Assembly: GCA_037043455.1 (NCBI GenBank)
Contig: JAWPHD010003068.1
Span: 1-64,000 of the forward strand
DNA from: Cyrtodaria siliqua
Lineage: Eukaryota > Mollusca > Bivalvia > Adapedonta > Hiatellidae
Direction of reading: 5' to 3'
Length of the DNA stretch: 64,000 nucleotides
Shown here: piece by piece, positions 1 through 12,340 of the stretch
Numbering within the stretch: position 1 is the first letter of the stretch
Layout: every line of letters starts with the position of its first letter
Notes under the pieces: model-generated
What the model was told of the DNA's origin: nothing
Seen by the model: the letters and a program-made list of their open reading frames with translations, nothing else
Databases searched by the model: none
Program-made: the position numbers and the translations under genes

Positions 1-3000
1 ATAAACGTATTAAGTACCGGGTTAGGAGAGAATACTACACGTCATATCATCTGGCATAAACGTATTAAATACCGGGTTAGAAGAGAATACTACACGTCAT
101 ATCATCTGGCATAAACGTATTAAGTACCGGGTTAGGAGAATACTACACGTCATATCATCTGGCTTAAACGTATTAAGTACCGGGTTAGGAGAGAATACTA
201 CACGTCATATCATCTGACATAAACGTATTAAATCAGGGTTAGGAGAATACTACACGTCATATCATCTGGCATAAACGTATTAAGTACCGGTTAGGAGAGA
301 ATACTACACGCCATATCATCTGGCATAAACGTATTAAGTACCGGGGTTAGGAGAGAATACTACACGTCATAGCATCTGGCATAAACGTATTAAGTACCGG
401 GTTAGGAGAACACTGCACGCCATATCATCTGCATAAACGTATTAAGTACCGGGTTAGGAGAGAATACTACACGTCATATCATCTGGCATAAACGTATTAA
501 GTACCGGGTTAGGAGAGAATACTACACGTCATATCATCTGGCATAAACGTATTAAGTACCGGGTTAGGACAATACTACACATCTTATCATCTGGCATAAA
601 CGTATTAAGTTCCGGGTTAGGGCAATACTACACATCATATCATCTGGCATAAACGTATTAAGTAACGGGTTAGGAGAATACTACACGTCATATCATCTGG
701 CATAAACGTATTAAGTACCGGGTTAGGAGAGAATACTACACGCCATATCATCTGGCATAAACGTATTAAGTACCGGGTTAGGAGAATACTACACGTCTTA
801 TCATCTGGAATAAACGTATTAAGTATCGGGTTAGGAGAGAATACTACACGCCATATCATATGGCATAAACGTATTAAGTACCGGGTTAGGAGAGAATACT
901 ACACGTCATATCATCTGGCATAAACGTATTAAGTACCGGGTTAGGAGAGAATACTACACGCCATATCATCTGGCATAAACGTATTAAGTACCGGGTTAGG
1001 AGAATACTACACGCCATATCATCTGGCATAAACGTATTAAGTACCGGGTTAAGAGAGCATACTACACGTCATATAATCTGGAATAAACGTATTAAGTACC
1101 GGGTTAGGAGAGAATACTACACGCCATATCATCTGGCATCAACGTATTAAGTACCGGGTTAGGAGAGAATACTACACGTCATATCATCTGGCATAAACGT
1201 ATTAAGTACCGGGTTAGGAGAATACTACACGCCATATCATCTGGCATAAACGTATTAAGTATCGGGTTAGGAGAGAATACTACACGCCATATCATCTGGC
1301 ATAAACGTATTAAGTACCGGGTTAAGAGAGCATACTACACGTCATATAATCTGGAATAAACGTATTAAGTACCGGGTTAGGAGAGAATACTACACGCCAT
1401 ATCATCTGGCATCAACGTATTAAGTACCGGGTAAGGAGAGAATACTACACGACATATCATCTGGCATAAACGTATTTAGTACCGGGTTAGGAGAATACTA
1501 CACGTCATATCATCAGGCATCAACGTATTAAGTACCGTGTTAGGAGAGAATACTACACGTCATATCATCTGGAATAAACGTATTAAGTACCGGGTTAGGA
1601 GAATACTACACGTCATATCATCTGGCATAAACGTATTAAGTACCGGGTTAGGAGAGAATACTACACGTCATTTCATCTGGAATAAACGTATTAAGTACCG
1701 GGTTAGGAGAGAATACTACACGACATATCATCTGGCATAAACGTATTAAGTACCGGGTTAGGAGAATACTACACGTCATATCATCTGGCATAAACGTATT
1801 AAGTACTCGGTTAGGAGAGAATACTACACGTCATATCATGTGGCATTAACGTATTAAGTACCGGGTTAGGAGAGAATACTACACGTCATTTCATCTGGAA
1901 TAAACGTATTAAGTACCGGGTTAGGAGATAATACTACACGACATATCATCTGGCATAAACGTATTAAGTTCCGGGTTAGGAGAGAATACTACACCCCATA
2001 TCATCTGGCATAAACGTATTAAGTACCGGGTTAGGAGAATATACTACACGCCATATCATCTGGCATAAACGTATTAAGTACCGGGTTAGGAGAGAATACT
2101 ACACGCCATATCATCTGGCATAAACGTATTAAATACCGGGTTAGGAGAATACTACACGTCATATCATCTGGCATAAACGTATTAAGTACCGGGTTAGGAG
2201 AGAATACTACACGCCATATCATCTGGCATAAACGTATTAAGTACCGGGTTAGGAGAGAATACTACACGCCATATCATCTGGCATAAACGTATTAAGTTCC
2301 GGGTTAGGAGAATACTACACACCATATCATCTGGCATAAACGTATTATGCACCGGGTTAGGAGAATTCTACACGTCATATCATCGTGCATAAACGTATTA
2401 AGTACCGTGTTAGGAGAGAATACTACACGTCATATCATCTGGCATAAACGTATTAAGTACCGGGTTAGGAGAGAATCCTACACGACATATCATCTGGCAT
2501 AAACGTATTAAGTACCGGGTTAGGAGAATACTACACGTCATATCATCTGGCATAAACGTATTAAGTACCGGGTTAGGAAAATACTACACGTCATATCATC
2601 TGGCATAAACGTATTAAGTACCGGGTTAGGAGAGAATACTATACGACATATCATCTGGCATAAACGTATTAAGTACCGAGTTAGGAGAATACTACACGTC
2701 ATAGCATCTGGCATAAACGTATTAAGTACCGGGTTAGGAGAGAATACTACACGACATATCATCTGGCATAAACGTATTAAGTACCGGGCTAGGAGAATAC
2801 TACACGTCATATCATCTGGCATAAACGTATTAAGTACCGGGTTAGGAGAATACTACACGACATATCATCTGGCATAAACGTATTAAATACCCGGTTAGGA
2901 GAGAATATTACACGTCATATCTTCTGGCATAAACGTATTAAATACCGGGTTAGGAGAGAATACTACACGTCATATCATCTGGCATAAAAGTATTAAGTAC

Positions 3001-3624
3001 CGGGTTAGGAGAATACTACACGTCATATCATCTGGCATAAACGTATTAAATACCGGGTTAGGAGAGAATACTACACGTCATATCATCTGGCGTATTAAGT
3101 ACCGGGTTAGGAGAGAATACTACACGTCATATCATCTGGCATAAACGTATTAAGTACCGGGTTAGGACAATACTACACGTCATATCATCTGGCATAAACG
3201 TATTAAGTACCGGGTTAGGAGAGAATACTACACGCCATATCATCTGGCATAAACGTATTAAGTACCGGGTTAGGAGAATACTACACGTCATATCATCTGG
3301 CGTATTAAGTACCGGGTTAGGAGAGAATACTACACGTCGTATCAACTGGCGTATTAAGTACCGGCTAAGGAGAATACTACACGACATATCATCTGGTGTA
3401 TTAAGTACCGGGTTAGGAGAGAATACTACACGACATATCATCTGGCGTATTAAGTACCGGGTTAGGAGAGAATACTGCACGTCATATCATCTGGCGTATT
3501 AAGTACCGGGTTAGGAGAGAATACTACACGTCATATCATCTGGCGTATTAAGTACCGGATTAGGAGAGAATACTACACGTCATATCATCTGGCGTATTAA
3601 GTACCGGGTTAGGAGAATACTACA
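1..3624. repeat. Satellite array, 53/55-bp unit, about 66 copies
   Basis: Head-to-tail copies of a unit beginning ATAAACGTATTAAGTACCGG and ending CATATCATCTGGC. Two length classes, 55 bp and 53 bp, differ by a GA dinucleotide (GGAGAGAATAC versus GGAGAATAC). From about 3090 onward many units lack ATAAA and are about 50 bp. The array is cut by the window's left edge, so its true length is unknown. Single-base variants are scattered and few. Short open frames on both strands come from the 53+55=108-bp dimer being a multiple of three and are not genes. Confidence 0.97.
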
Positions 3625-4418
3625 TGGCAGTACAATGATCTAGAAGAATCGTTGATGTTAAACAGATTGTAGGATGTAAATGCAAGGATGTTTAAATTAT
3701 TTGTATTGCTATATCTAGACGATATGTTTTCATTTCCAGAATCCAAGAAGTGTTTACATGCTGGTGTAGACAAACTTAAATATCAAATAGTGTTTAACAG
3801 TTTATATGAACACATCTTAAGGTCTTTAACAAAGATGAAAGAAATCGATTAGGTGTTTGTTTGAATTATGATAAGTCAGAACTAGAGATACTAACAAATA
3901 TAGCTATCTTGGTACAGTTTTTACCACCAGTGTATCTGCTTCATGTGATACCTTATCAGGACCAGCGTTAAAACAATATTTAAACAGTGAAACAACATAG
4001 TGAGATGTAAGATGAACATGTAGTTAATTTAGATGAGTATATACTACTTGAAAACATATTTAAATACATATCACTCAGTCTTTTTCTGCAAGAAACATAT
4101 ATGCCATTATAAAAGTAACATTTCTGGTAAGATTTTCTAAAATAAGGTCAGTTTCGTTGATACATTTGAGAAAACAGGCCTCCTCTTATATAACCATGGA
4201 TGGAAAACAGTGTGCATGTATCTATGAATGTAATATAAACATGTGATGCCTATAGTAAAATCGTTCATAATGCGATTAGGTACCCGCCCGTGCAAGAAAA
4301 TTGCCCAGAGGGGCACCTGAAGAACCTGGAAGAAGATCTGATTTGAGACAAGTACACATCAATTGCATATACCCTGAAATTATATATAAAGCACGTAAAT
4401 GGAATCTTTTATGGTTAT
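3625..4418. other. Unique-looking AT-rich sequence, no gene seen
   Basis: This stretch separates the satellite from the Penelope-like cluster. A short + frame near 3688-3850 contains a YLDDM string, but it is only about 50 codons and has no other reverse-transcriptase motif. A SINE core fragment lies at 4270-4345. Nothing else was recognised. Confidence 0.5.
4270..4345 (+). repeat. SINE core fragment
   Basis: The stretch from GTACCCGCCCGTGCAAGAAA to the CACCTG segment matches the middle of the SINE at 18160-18415 (GTGCGCGCCCGTGCACGAAA, then CACCTGGGG). No tRNA-like head or tail is present, so this is a fragment. Confidence 0.6.
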
Positions 4419-4615
4419 GGGTTTAAACACTCAGCGCATTTTTTCCACTGACCGTTCCAAGGCGATAGCCCTATTGTCAACCCTTTTTGTGTTTGTGACG
4501 TCATATGAATTTATTCTTTATTAACTTTGCCATTCATGTTTGTCGTTTTGCGTGTTTTTGGGTTTACTGTGTTCTGTGAAAGCTGCATTTCCTGTTCGAC
4601 TTTTATACATATTTT
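4419..4615 (+). mobile_element. Penelope-like element, 3' tail only
   Basis: Carries the tail signature shared by all copies here: GTTTAAAC, then CACTGACCGTTCCAAGGCG, TAGCCCTATTGTCAACCC, TTTGTGTTTGTGACGTC and a final CCTGTTCGACTTTTATA. No coding part remains, consistent with 5' truncation during target-primed insertion. Confidence 0.7.
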
Positions 4616-4739
4616 TATGTTAATGTGCGACTCAGCTGCTTTAGGTCGTGGTTAAAAACGAAGAAAATGGCCCGAAGAACAGTAATTATGTTTTATTTCA
4701 ATGGCGTTAATAACTAGGTAAGGAAAACATGAAGCCGGG

Positions 4740-5550
4740 CATAAATCAAGTACTCAATGGTGGCCAACGGGCTGTTTTGTCACTGACCGTTTCAAGGCGA
4801 TAGCCCTATTGTCAAACCGTTAATGTTAATGATATCATATACGTTGCCTTTTGTTTTTCCCTGAAATATTGTTGTTTGTTTCTGTGCGTGTTTGTGGTTG
4901 ACTGTGGTCCTTGTTGTTTGTTTCTGTGCGTGTTTGTGGTTGACTGTGGTCCTTGAAAGCTGCATTTCCTGTTCCACTTGTTTATCTACTCTGGCAGACG
5001 CCAGAGCAACACGAGAATAAACCATGAAGAGCACGACAACACAAGATTGGAGACAAACATCAAACGTTACCGACCTTTCAGATTTTAGGTAGACGTCATC
5101 ATAGGGTCCACAATCTGTTCGGTCAATCAAAGAGGAACGAGTAGTGGGGAACTGTAAATAAAAATCATCACCATTTTCATTTTCATCATGAAACAAACGA
5201 ACTGTAAAACAAATTAGCACATTCATACTCACACACATTCAAACGTATATTTGCACATATATATAGCAATCGAGCAGGAAAAGTAGCATTCAATGACGAA
5301 AGTCAACCACAAACACACACAGAAACAAAGAACAACTTTAAAGATGAATAAAAGACAAAATAAGACATCACAAACACAAAAGGGTGGACAATAGGGTTAC
5401 CGCTTGGGAAAGGTCAGTGGCAAAAATCGTCTGCTGTGGGTTTAAACTAGGTTCTATGGTACACCAAACCTCACTCTTACCCTATTATCATCCCAATAAA
5501 CGGGACAGTGGTTAACTAAAGATATCCCCGCCATGTTTTTATCTATAACA
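4740..5550. mobile_element. Cluster of Penelope-like fragments in opposite orientations
   Basis: 4740-4985 is a + strand tail with a 44-bp tandem duplication (4868-4955) of the TTTGTTTCTGTGCGTGTTTG segment. 4986-5180 matches the 3' coding/downstream part of the same element on the - strand. 5250-5550 is another - strand tail ending in ATCCCCGCCATG. A long - frame across 4792-5238 crosses these junctions and is accidental. Confidence 0.65.
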
Positions 5551-5554
5551 AACA

Positions 5555-6592
5555 AAGAAATATAAAAAGATCGGACAGGGAAAGTAGCATTCAAGGAGGA
5601 TAGTAAACCACAAAACACAGAAACAAACACGCAAACAGACAAACAAGAAGGCAAAAGCAATAATAAATGCAAACGACATCACAAACACAAAAAGGGTTGA
5701 CAATAGGGCTACCGCCTTGGAACGGTCAGTGGCAAAGTAGGCCACTGGGGGTTTAAACCGGTTCTAGGGAGCACCAAACCTCACACTTACCCTACTTCAT
5801 CCAATTAAAACAGGACAGTGTAAATAAAGAAATCCCCGCCATGATCTAATCTCTAACCAACAAGGCAGCATCAATAGGCAATATAAGTAAAACACAAATA
5901 TGCTCGTGTAAATATAATACAAAAAAACAATAGCCTAGAAAGCCACAATGAAGGTACTCAATAACTTTGCAGAAGCCAGAGCAGTAAGAGAATAAACCAT
6001 TAAGGGCACGACAAGAAAGATCATGGACAATCATCAAACGCCACCGTCCCAATGGGCTTTAGGTAGGCGTCATCATAGGGTCCACAGCCTGTCCGGTCAT
6101 CGTACAATTAAAGAGGAAAGCAAAGTGGTGAACTGTAAAAAGGTCCACCACCAAACATGCAGTACGTTGCAAAATGATAGGGTCATAACCTCTTTTGATA
6201 AACTTTTTAACAAGTTTAACAAAGATAGTATGAACGTGAACATGACCTAGAATCTTACGAAGTTTATAAATCACATCACCATAGAAGTCAGGTTGTGATA
6301 GTCCTTGTCGCAGAAGAGTCCTTAAATTACTTTTATATTTGGAAAGAAGATCAGGGTTACGATAATAAAAGTTTGCAAAGGTTTTACGAAGTTTATGGTA
6401 ACGGTAACCCTGATTGAGTAACATTTTAGTTATACACAGATTACGAATATTAAAGTCCTCAACTCGAGTACAAGCTCTAGAAAAACGAATAAGTTGAGAC
6501 ACATATACCCCATAAGAAGTTGCTCGGGGAACATCCCCATCCAAGTGGGGATAATTAACAATGTCAAAATTAAAATCATCTCTCTAAAGCTC
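5555..6592 (-). mobile_element. Penelope-like retroelement copy, 5'-truncated
   Basis: Read on the - strand this copy holds the C-terminal part of the reverse-transcriptase protein (6059-6544), a following small frame (5846-6052) and the full 3' tail ending at about 5560. Everything upstream, including the RT catalytic core, is missing. The 5' break is near 6592, where an AAAGCTCTCT duplication begins. Its layout matches the copies at 42184-43187 and 60075-61085. Confidence 0.8.
6059..6544 (-). pseudogene. Penelope-like RT protein, C-terminal domain (partial)
   Basis: An open 161-codon frame, the carboxy end of a much longer retroelement protein. It contains the family's downstream signature SYGVYVSQLIRFSRACTRV, the string LLNQGYRYHKLRKTFANFYY, and an end in TGQAVDPMMTPT. 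The same segment follows the reverse-transcriptase core in related animal elements (from memory of the family) and reappears in this window at 42184-42672 and 60579-61085. The apparent start is an internal methionine; the true protein began upstream in sequence that is absent. It has no catalytic residues and so no reverse-transcriptase activity. Assignment to the Penelope-like superfamily rests on motif recall and was not searched. Confidence 0.75.
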
Positions 6593-6624
6593 TCTAAAGC
6601 AGCAGTAATAGGCAATATAAAAAT

Positions 6625-6880
6625 AAGATGTAGGGTCCTGTAGAGACCACACCGTCCAAACGCAATGGCATCGTAGGTCAGCACTGTACTACAAACAGGG
6701 AGCAATATTTAATTTATTACACAATAAAAAAGATAAACTACAACAGAAAGGGTGATGAAGACAGGGTTACCGACTTGGAACGGTTAGTAGGCAATAAGGC
6801 ATAAAGGTTAACTTGAATCGAATTAACGTCGTTATTGTCCTGTCTTCAGCTCCCAAAAAGACAAGACAGTGTAAACAAAA
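6625..6880 (-). mobile_element. Penelope-like tail, variant family B
   Basis: Contains AGGGTCCTGTAGAGACCACA, CGTCCAAACGCAATGGCATC, then GACAGGGTTACCGACTTGGA and CAAGACAGTGTAAAC. It pairs with 29830-30060 and is a diverged relative of the main tail (GGGCTACCGCCTTGGAACGG). An HP element begins directly at its right end. Confidence 0.6.
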
Positions 6881-6882
6881 AA

Positions 6883-7160
6883 GTATGGAAGGAGAAATTT
6901 GGAAATTGTTGAACACAATAAATACAAAAAGATATTGCAGTCTCGGTTTGATTGAGACTGTTCATGAACGGTAGTGAAAAGTGTTTGCTACCGTTCACGT
7001 CCTCTATCTCCGGGTTGAGCATAACTCAATATTAAAATTCTAATAATACATACATTTTAGCCATCCCGAAGATGGTATGCATATGACGGTGAACATGTCA
7101 CCTTCAATGCGGTATTTTCACACCATTCCATGTTCAGCGGCGTATGTTCCTAGTTTCTAA
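6883..7160 (+). mobile_element. HP element, full-length copy A
   Basis: A repeat of about 277 bp rich in perfect stems: CAGTCTCggtttgattGAGACTG (6938-6960), TGAACGGTAG with CTACCGTTCA (6965-6974/6988-6997), CCATCccgaaGATGG (7061-7075), GAACATG with CATGTTC (7091-7097/7129-7135). The right end, GTATGTTCCTAGTTTC, matches copy B (14392-14650), whose end is GTATGGTCCCAGTATC. The flanks GTAAACAAAA (left) and TAACAAAA (right) look like a short target-site duplication. No coding capacity, and no RNA polymerase III boxes noticed. Confidence 0.7.
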
Positions 7161-8998
7161 CAAAACGCGTTGCCCTAAACGAGAAAACAATGGGCGAAAT
7201 AAACAAAATGGAATTTAGCTGGGAGCAGAGGTTATGCAGCCTGTGTATCACAGGTAACAGTCAAAAGACTAAATTAAAAAGCAGGCAACATATCCTAAAA
7301 CTCAGAACCTTTAAAGGCTGGAGTATTAGAACCACCTTTTCGAAATTCAAGTAAGAAACCAAAAGCATTTGAGAATGAATCACCGATATTTGTAAATATC
7401 GGGCTCAGCGGTCTCCAAAGATCGGAATGAATAATAGTTCAGAGTACAAGCAAGGGGAGACGTTTTACCGCCGCCACACTGCACAGGCAACGCTACATCC
7501 CATCAAAAGTAATGCTCGAACAATAAAGTCCACATCCAGAGAAAAGAAACACTAACATGTTGTTTTAAAGCTATATAAAAAGTAAAGTAAAAACTATCTC
7601 AGGATGTATCCAGAATTGTACTGAACAACTACAGCAGTTGCAGCCAAAGAGAAAACCAATCTAAGGTACGACCAGAAAACCCGAGGGACGAAAGCTCATG
7701 CATCTAACTCCCTTGGTCGGGGTTTCAGTAGGTGCAATCATAGAGTCCCAAGAGGTTGTCCAGTCATCGCACAAGAGAGTTTAAAACACATAAATGATCA
7801 TGTATAACATAACAAAGCATAGAAAACCACCAAGTAAGTTCTGAGTGACTTGGCGGAAGCCAGAGCAACACGATAATAAACCGTCAAGAGTACGACTCAA
7901 GATTAAAGTTTGTCCATTTTGAAAAGCCTTGAAGAAGGAAGTGAACAGGAATGTGTTTTCCGTCATTAAAAGTTAGTCAACGTTTTCTCCACATTGAATG
8001 CTAGGTCTTAGTCAATCGTGCTTTTCTGTAAAACATTTTAATGCAAAAGATACTATTATTGCAGATGGGCTATAAAAGAAAACCAATAATAAAACTAGTT
8101 TAAATTTATTGGAATAAACTGGCCATGGCATCAGCATAATATAACAAGAAACATAATGTGCATACCAAATGTGCAGTCACGATACGTAAAACAATTTTGA
8201 AAAATGGTCATAGTTCAGACTAAGTTTTGAAGTGAATACAAACTGTACTCAGGCCTGGGTTTAGATGTTCACCAAGCCAGATATTTAAAATGTAGTAGTT
8301 TTCCTTCAAATGTTCTCGTAAAATAAGTACTACTGCTGTGACCGCGACATACTGCCACATGCCACTAGATGGGACATAGGCACCGCTAGATGCACTACTA
8401 AATCGTAAAACTAACAAAAAAACAGGAGGGCCACACTCTGTGCAGTCAGGGTGACCACAAACTCATGTAAATTAACACCCGCACTACAATAAAAGAATTT
8501 ATGTCGATAAACGACAAATCCCAATATATTTATTAAAACAATGGATTATTAGCTAAAGCATATTTAAAACATCGTTTTTAAAAACTAATTTTGGACATTT
8601 CGGAAAAGCGAGATACCTGTATCGGCATTGCGAATTGTCAGAGTAAATCTGGTCTCATCCATTGGTAAATACTGGGTCACATATTAATCACATATCTACT
8701 AGTTGTACACTTTTAAAGGACATTAGAAATTGTGTCTTGGTGTAAACTTGAATAGTTGTTGCATGTTTTGATCTGCTCATTTGATCTGCGTTTTAGTATT
8801 TTCCTCCACACATGTGTTTCTTTAGCGATAACGGCGTTATACACCTCCTTCACACCCGTTTAAACAGCAGAGAATTTACATCTCGTAAAAAGTGGTTAAT
8901 GATGTGCATATGCACATATCAGAAATCAAACCTTGTTGATTATCATTCGTATTTGTACAATACATAAAATACTGTATTAAGAATACATTCTCACAAAT
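7161..8998. other. No gene; scattered old repeat scraps
   Basis: 7728-7900 is a diverged - strand Penelope-like fragment (GACTTGGCGGAAGCCAGAGC, AATAAACCGTCAAGAGTACG). 7440-7490 (GGGGAGACG...GCCGCCACACTGCA) matches the distal end of HP-subfamily-2 copies at about 12166-12215 and 23455. The rest is AT-rich with no gene or RNA recognised. Confidence 0.5.
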
Positions 8999-8999
8999 C

Positions 9000-9385
9000 T
9001 GAGGCTATTTCTAGGCTATTGTTTTTTGTATTTATATATACATGAGCATCTTTGTGTTTTACTTATTGTGCCTATTAATGTTGCCTTGTTGGCTAGGGAC
9101 TAGTTTATGGCGGGGATTTCTTTATTTACACTGTCCCGTCTTATTGGGTTGACAGTAGGGTAATTGTGAGGTTTGGTGCACCCAAGAACCTGGTTTAAAT
9201 CCCCAGCTGCCTTTTTTGCCACTGACGATTCCAAGGCGGTAGCTCTATTGTCAACCTTTTTGTGTTTGTGAGGTCTTATTTGGCATTTTATTTATCTTTA
9301 AAGTTGTTCTTTGTTTCTGTCTGTGTTTGTGGTTGACTGTCGTCCTTGAATGATACTTTTCCTGTTCGATTTGTATATCTATATT
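9000..9385 (+). mobile_element. Penelope-like element, small-frame remnant plus 3' tail
   Basis: Begins in the downstream small-frame region (GGCTATTGTTTTTTGTATTT), continues through GGCGGGGATTTCTTTATTTA and the tail, and ends at CCTGTTCGATTTGTATATC. 5'-truncated. Confidence 0.7.
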
Positions 9386-9884
9386 CACTATTCATTGTTA
9401 AAATCGTATCCAAAAATACCAAATTTATTTTATCGACCTCCGCGGAGAGACGTATAATACCCAATATTGGTTCACACATATTTAAAATAATGTCTGAACG
9501 GGTACGTGTATGGAATATGTTTAATATAAAATTTTGGAACCTGTTTGACATATTGACGTCTGATTTTATCATACTATTCCATAATACAAAGCGGTTGGTA
9601 TGATTATTTCGCTGAAGTCAATAAGTCTAGGCCAATAGGACTAACATCAAGGCTACCAGTGCGAAACAGATATCTGACTTGTAGGTATTGGTGATGATTT
9701 ATTATTTGAGTCGTTTCTTATTCATAGATGAGTTTTATGTTTTATGGTCGCACATCAAAGCCCCATTTCATGTTACGCATATGTTTTTGTAAAAGTGAAT
9801 TTCATGATAAATTATTTCTTTACATTTTTGTGGATATACGTTGACACTGTTCCGTAAATAATGCAGAGAGTAGGTGCTACACGA
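9386..9884. other. Unassigned AT-rich sequence
   Basis: A - strand frame at about 9380-9572 runs continuously into the Penelope-like tail and shows no recognised motif. No gene supported. Confidence 0.4.
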
Positions 9885-9945
9885 TTTATTACTTCTTATG
9901 AACAGACTCAGTAAAACCGAATCTGCTACTTTTCTCTCTTATTTG
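9885..9945 (-). mobile_element. HP element, subfamily 2 fragment
   Basis: Reverse complement reads GATTCGGTTTTACTGAGTCT then GTTCATAAGAAGTAATAA, the hairpin-1 region of HP subfamily 2. It directly follows the LINE fragment. Confidence 0.6.
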
Positions 9946-9999
9946 TCTGTGTTAATTCCAAGGGATCCCATTTTTAATATTTATATTGTCTGTGAATGT

Positions 10000-10360
10000 T
10001 GGGGTCTCAATGTTAACTGATAACACCCAGCGCTGAATTGAGACGTTTCCAACGTTTGCAATAATTCGTCAACGTAAACGTAATAGAGAAATATAGAGAA
10101 GACTTCTCCCTGATGTACTCCACGTTAAACATCAAACGTATCGGAAGACATACCGTATATTCTTACCAAACATTTAAGGTTTGTATACGATTCTTTTAAG
10201 ATGCACAAGCGCTTTCCAGTAGTTCCGATAGTTTCACCAATTTTGGCTAAAATTACATCAATTACCCAATCATATACCCCTTTTAAATCGAGGAACGCTA
10301 AGCAAACCTTACTTTTCTGTTTTATCGCTAAATGGCAATATTGTTTAAAGGTCCTTTCGT
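10000..10360 (-). pseudogene. LINE (non-LTR) reverse transcriptase fragment
   Basis: On the - strand a continuous frame carries the non-LTR RT signature: LAFLDLKGVYDW (motif A region, Asp in FLDL), then LVRIYGMSSDTFDV, a stop codon (TAA), then RGVHQGEVFSIFLYYVYVDELL, the GxxQG...F region of motif B. Family knowledge: these blocks precede the catalytic YADD box of LINE polymerases. That box is not present, because the fragment runs into an HP copy at 9945. The in-frame stop and missing ends make this a dead remnant. The clade cannot be fixed. Confidence 0.75.
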
Positions 10361-10429
10361 GTAGATATGAAAATTGCGTCTATTGCCACGTGTGTAAAAG
10401 AATGAACAATGATTGTTTGGTTGGAACGT

Positions 10430-11951
10430 TGGGTTATAAAGTGAACCGACGTCTAAACATATGTATCATTACATTCTAAGCCTCCCGGAGTGGAGCTAAG
10501 TCTGTTGGGTATGTAGGCCCTCTAGGTTATTCAGCGCATACCGTTATGAGCTGGTGGTGACGGTCCCCGTACCTGGACAACACGGTCAGGTATTCATAGA
10601 AGCAACAACACCCGGGACACGTGGTTGGTCCGTCATCAGACCTCAGTGGAGAAACCTTACCACACAACCTCATTGTAGGCATTTCGACATCAACCCTTAT
10701 AGAAGGCTTTTGATGACAATCAACTTGTAGTATGTGAATTATTAAGTGTATAATCATACTTAATAATGATCTTAAATAACAATCTTAACATTATATAACT
10801 AACATTAAGACAAGTAGACTGATGTACTAAACACAACTTGCATTCATTATAGAATAGGCAGTGTACCTTTCAAATAAACATATAAGCAAATTAATTCAAA
10901 TCACTGCTTCAATGGACATCACTGTAAACTGACCACACACGTGACCAGTCAGATCACTGCTTACCTGCAATGCACTTTCCCGCTTTCTGCCTTTGTGTCA
11001 GATCTTGGAAAAACACCTTAGAGTCTACATGAGTTTTCTTGAAAGTTGTATTGAAGGTATTGTTTCCCTCTTTTTTCTCTTTTTTGTGTATATTGATACT
11101 TCTGAGATTTTCTGGTTATGGATTGAATTAGATTTTTTCAATTTAGTTATTTATTTTAACATTTTGCACAACTAATAAAATGCACGCACTTCTAATTTGA
11201 GGTGAGCAGATTGTGAGTTGAACAAAGCTATGCATGTACAAGGCCTCTAGAGCCAAACTCTATGTAGGTTATGAAAGTTAAGGCTATAGCATTGTAAATT
11301 GTAAACATATTTGTATGTATTTTAATAATGATAAGCTCTGACATAACTATTACTCTAGGAAATATATCAGCATCTCTGTATTTAATAAATGTATGAGTGG
11401 ATCAGTTCATTATCTGGTAATATTTGACTAAATAATGCTACTGCAAATTTGACATGTATTATTATTAATATGTTAAATATATGTAATCCTACTTATTATT
11501 ATATGTATGTATTTTCAGGACCATCAATAAATATAGTACGGAGCAAAATATTTACGGAGTGATTTAGTCTGATCATCAGGAAATAAACTATTTATAAACC
11601 TATACTGGACTATTAGTATAACCTACTATACCACCTGAATAGCCCAGATATAACAACGTTCACAGGTGTCGCGCATGATGTTTATAAACTCACACGCATA
11701 AAATACATCGCGTTAGATCATACTTCTTTGCAACATTACCGGAAGTCAGAGCATCAAGGGGAAAACCGTTAAAGGCACGACAAAACGGAGTGAAGGACAT
11801 ACATCAAACGGTTCCCGCCTTAAAGAATGTAGGAACACGTTGTCATAAAGTCCACCGCCCGTCTGGTTGTTGCACAATCAAAGAAGAAGGATAATTGCAA
11901 ACTGTAGAAGGGTCTACAACTAAGCATGAAATGCGCCGCAGAATACGGTCC
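10430..11951. other. No gene; diverged Penelope-like fragment near the right end
   Basis: 11735-11951 on the - strand matches the region after the RT C-terminus (AAGTCAGAGCATC...GTTAAAGGCACGAC, AAAGTCCACCGCCCGTCTGG) at low similarity. The remainder is AT-rich with no recognised gene. Confidence 0.5.
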
Positions 11952-11952
11952 T

Positions 11953-12340
11953 AATAAATACTGATAAAGGTGATCCTTTGGGAGCAACAAACACAATTAA
12001 GAGAATAAAGCAGCAGACTCGGATTTATTGAGTCTGTTCATGAGAAGTAATGAAAGAAGCAACATCTCCTACGCCCACTAGCACCGGCTTAAGCGGTATT
12101 CTATTCAAAGTCACCTATATTGGTATCGTTGGTCCCAAATGACCAGAAAAAATAACACTACTGATTCGTAGCACGGGGAGACCTTTTACAGCCGCCACAC
12201 TGCACTAAACGAACGCTAGTGGGAATGTTAATAAATACTGATAAAGGTGATCCTTTGGGAGCAACAAACATAATTAATATAATAAAGCCGGAGACTCCGT
12301 TGTATTGAGTCTGTTCATGGTAAAGCATGCCCTAGTGTTG
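11953..12340 (+). mobile_element. Two HP subfamily-2 copies in a 277-bp tandem duplication
   Basis: The leader AATAAATACTGATAAAGGTG, then ATCCTTTGGGAGCAACAAAC, occurs at 11953 and again at 12230. Each is followed by the HP hairpin (AGACTCggatttattGAGTCT at 12015-12035; the second is degenerate). The first copy is complete to GCCGCCACACTGCA near 12205. The second stops after TTGAGTCTGTTCATGG. Confidence 0.65.

Noticed and set aside
635..3480. Several open frames of 60-117 codons within the first satellite
   Set aside because: They arise because paired 53- and 55-bp units make 108 bp, a multiple of three; both strands show them and none has a domain.
3688..3853. Reverse transcriptase YLDD box (LLYLDDMFSF)
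   Set aside because: Only about 50 codons and no flanking RT motif; it could be chance or a very old scrap.
4792..5238. 148-codon - strand frame
   Set aside because: It crosses the junction of opposite-strand Penelope-like tails and a 44-bp tandem duplication, so it is accidental.
6938..6997. Hammerhead ribozyme, as found in some Penelope-like elements
   Set aside because: The GTTCATGA...TGAAA string lacks the CTGATGA and CGAAAC core; no canonical core was seen in any copy by eye.
6965..7012. Helitron 3' end (hairpin followed by CTAG/CTAT)
   Set aside because: Sequence remains conserved between copies well beyond CTAG, and the true HP end is about 150 bp further on.
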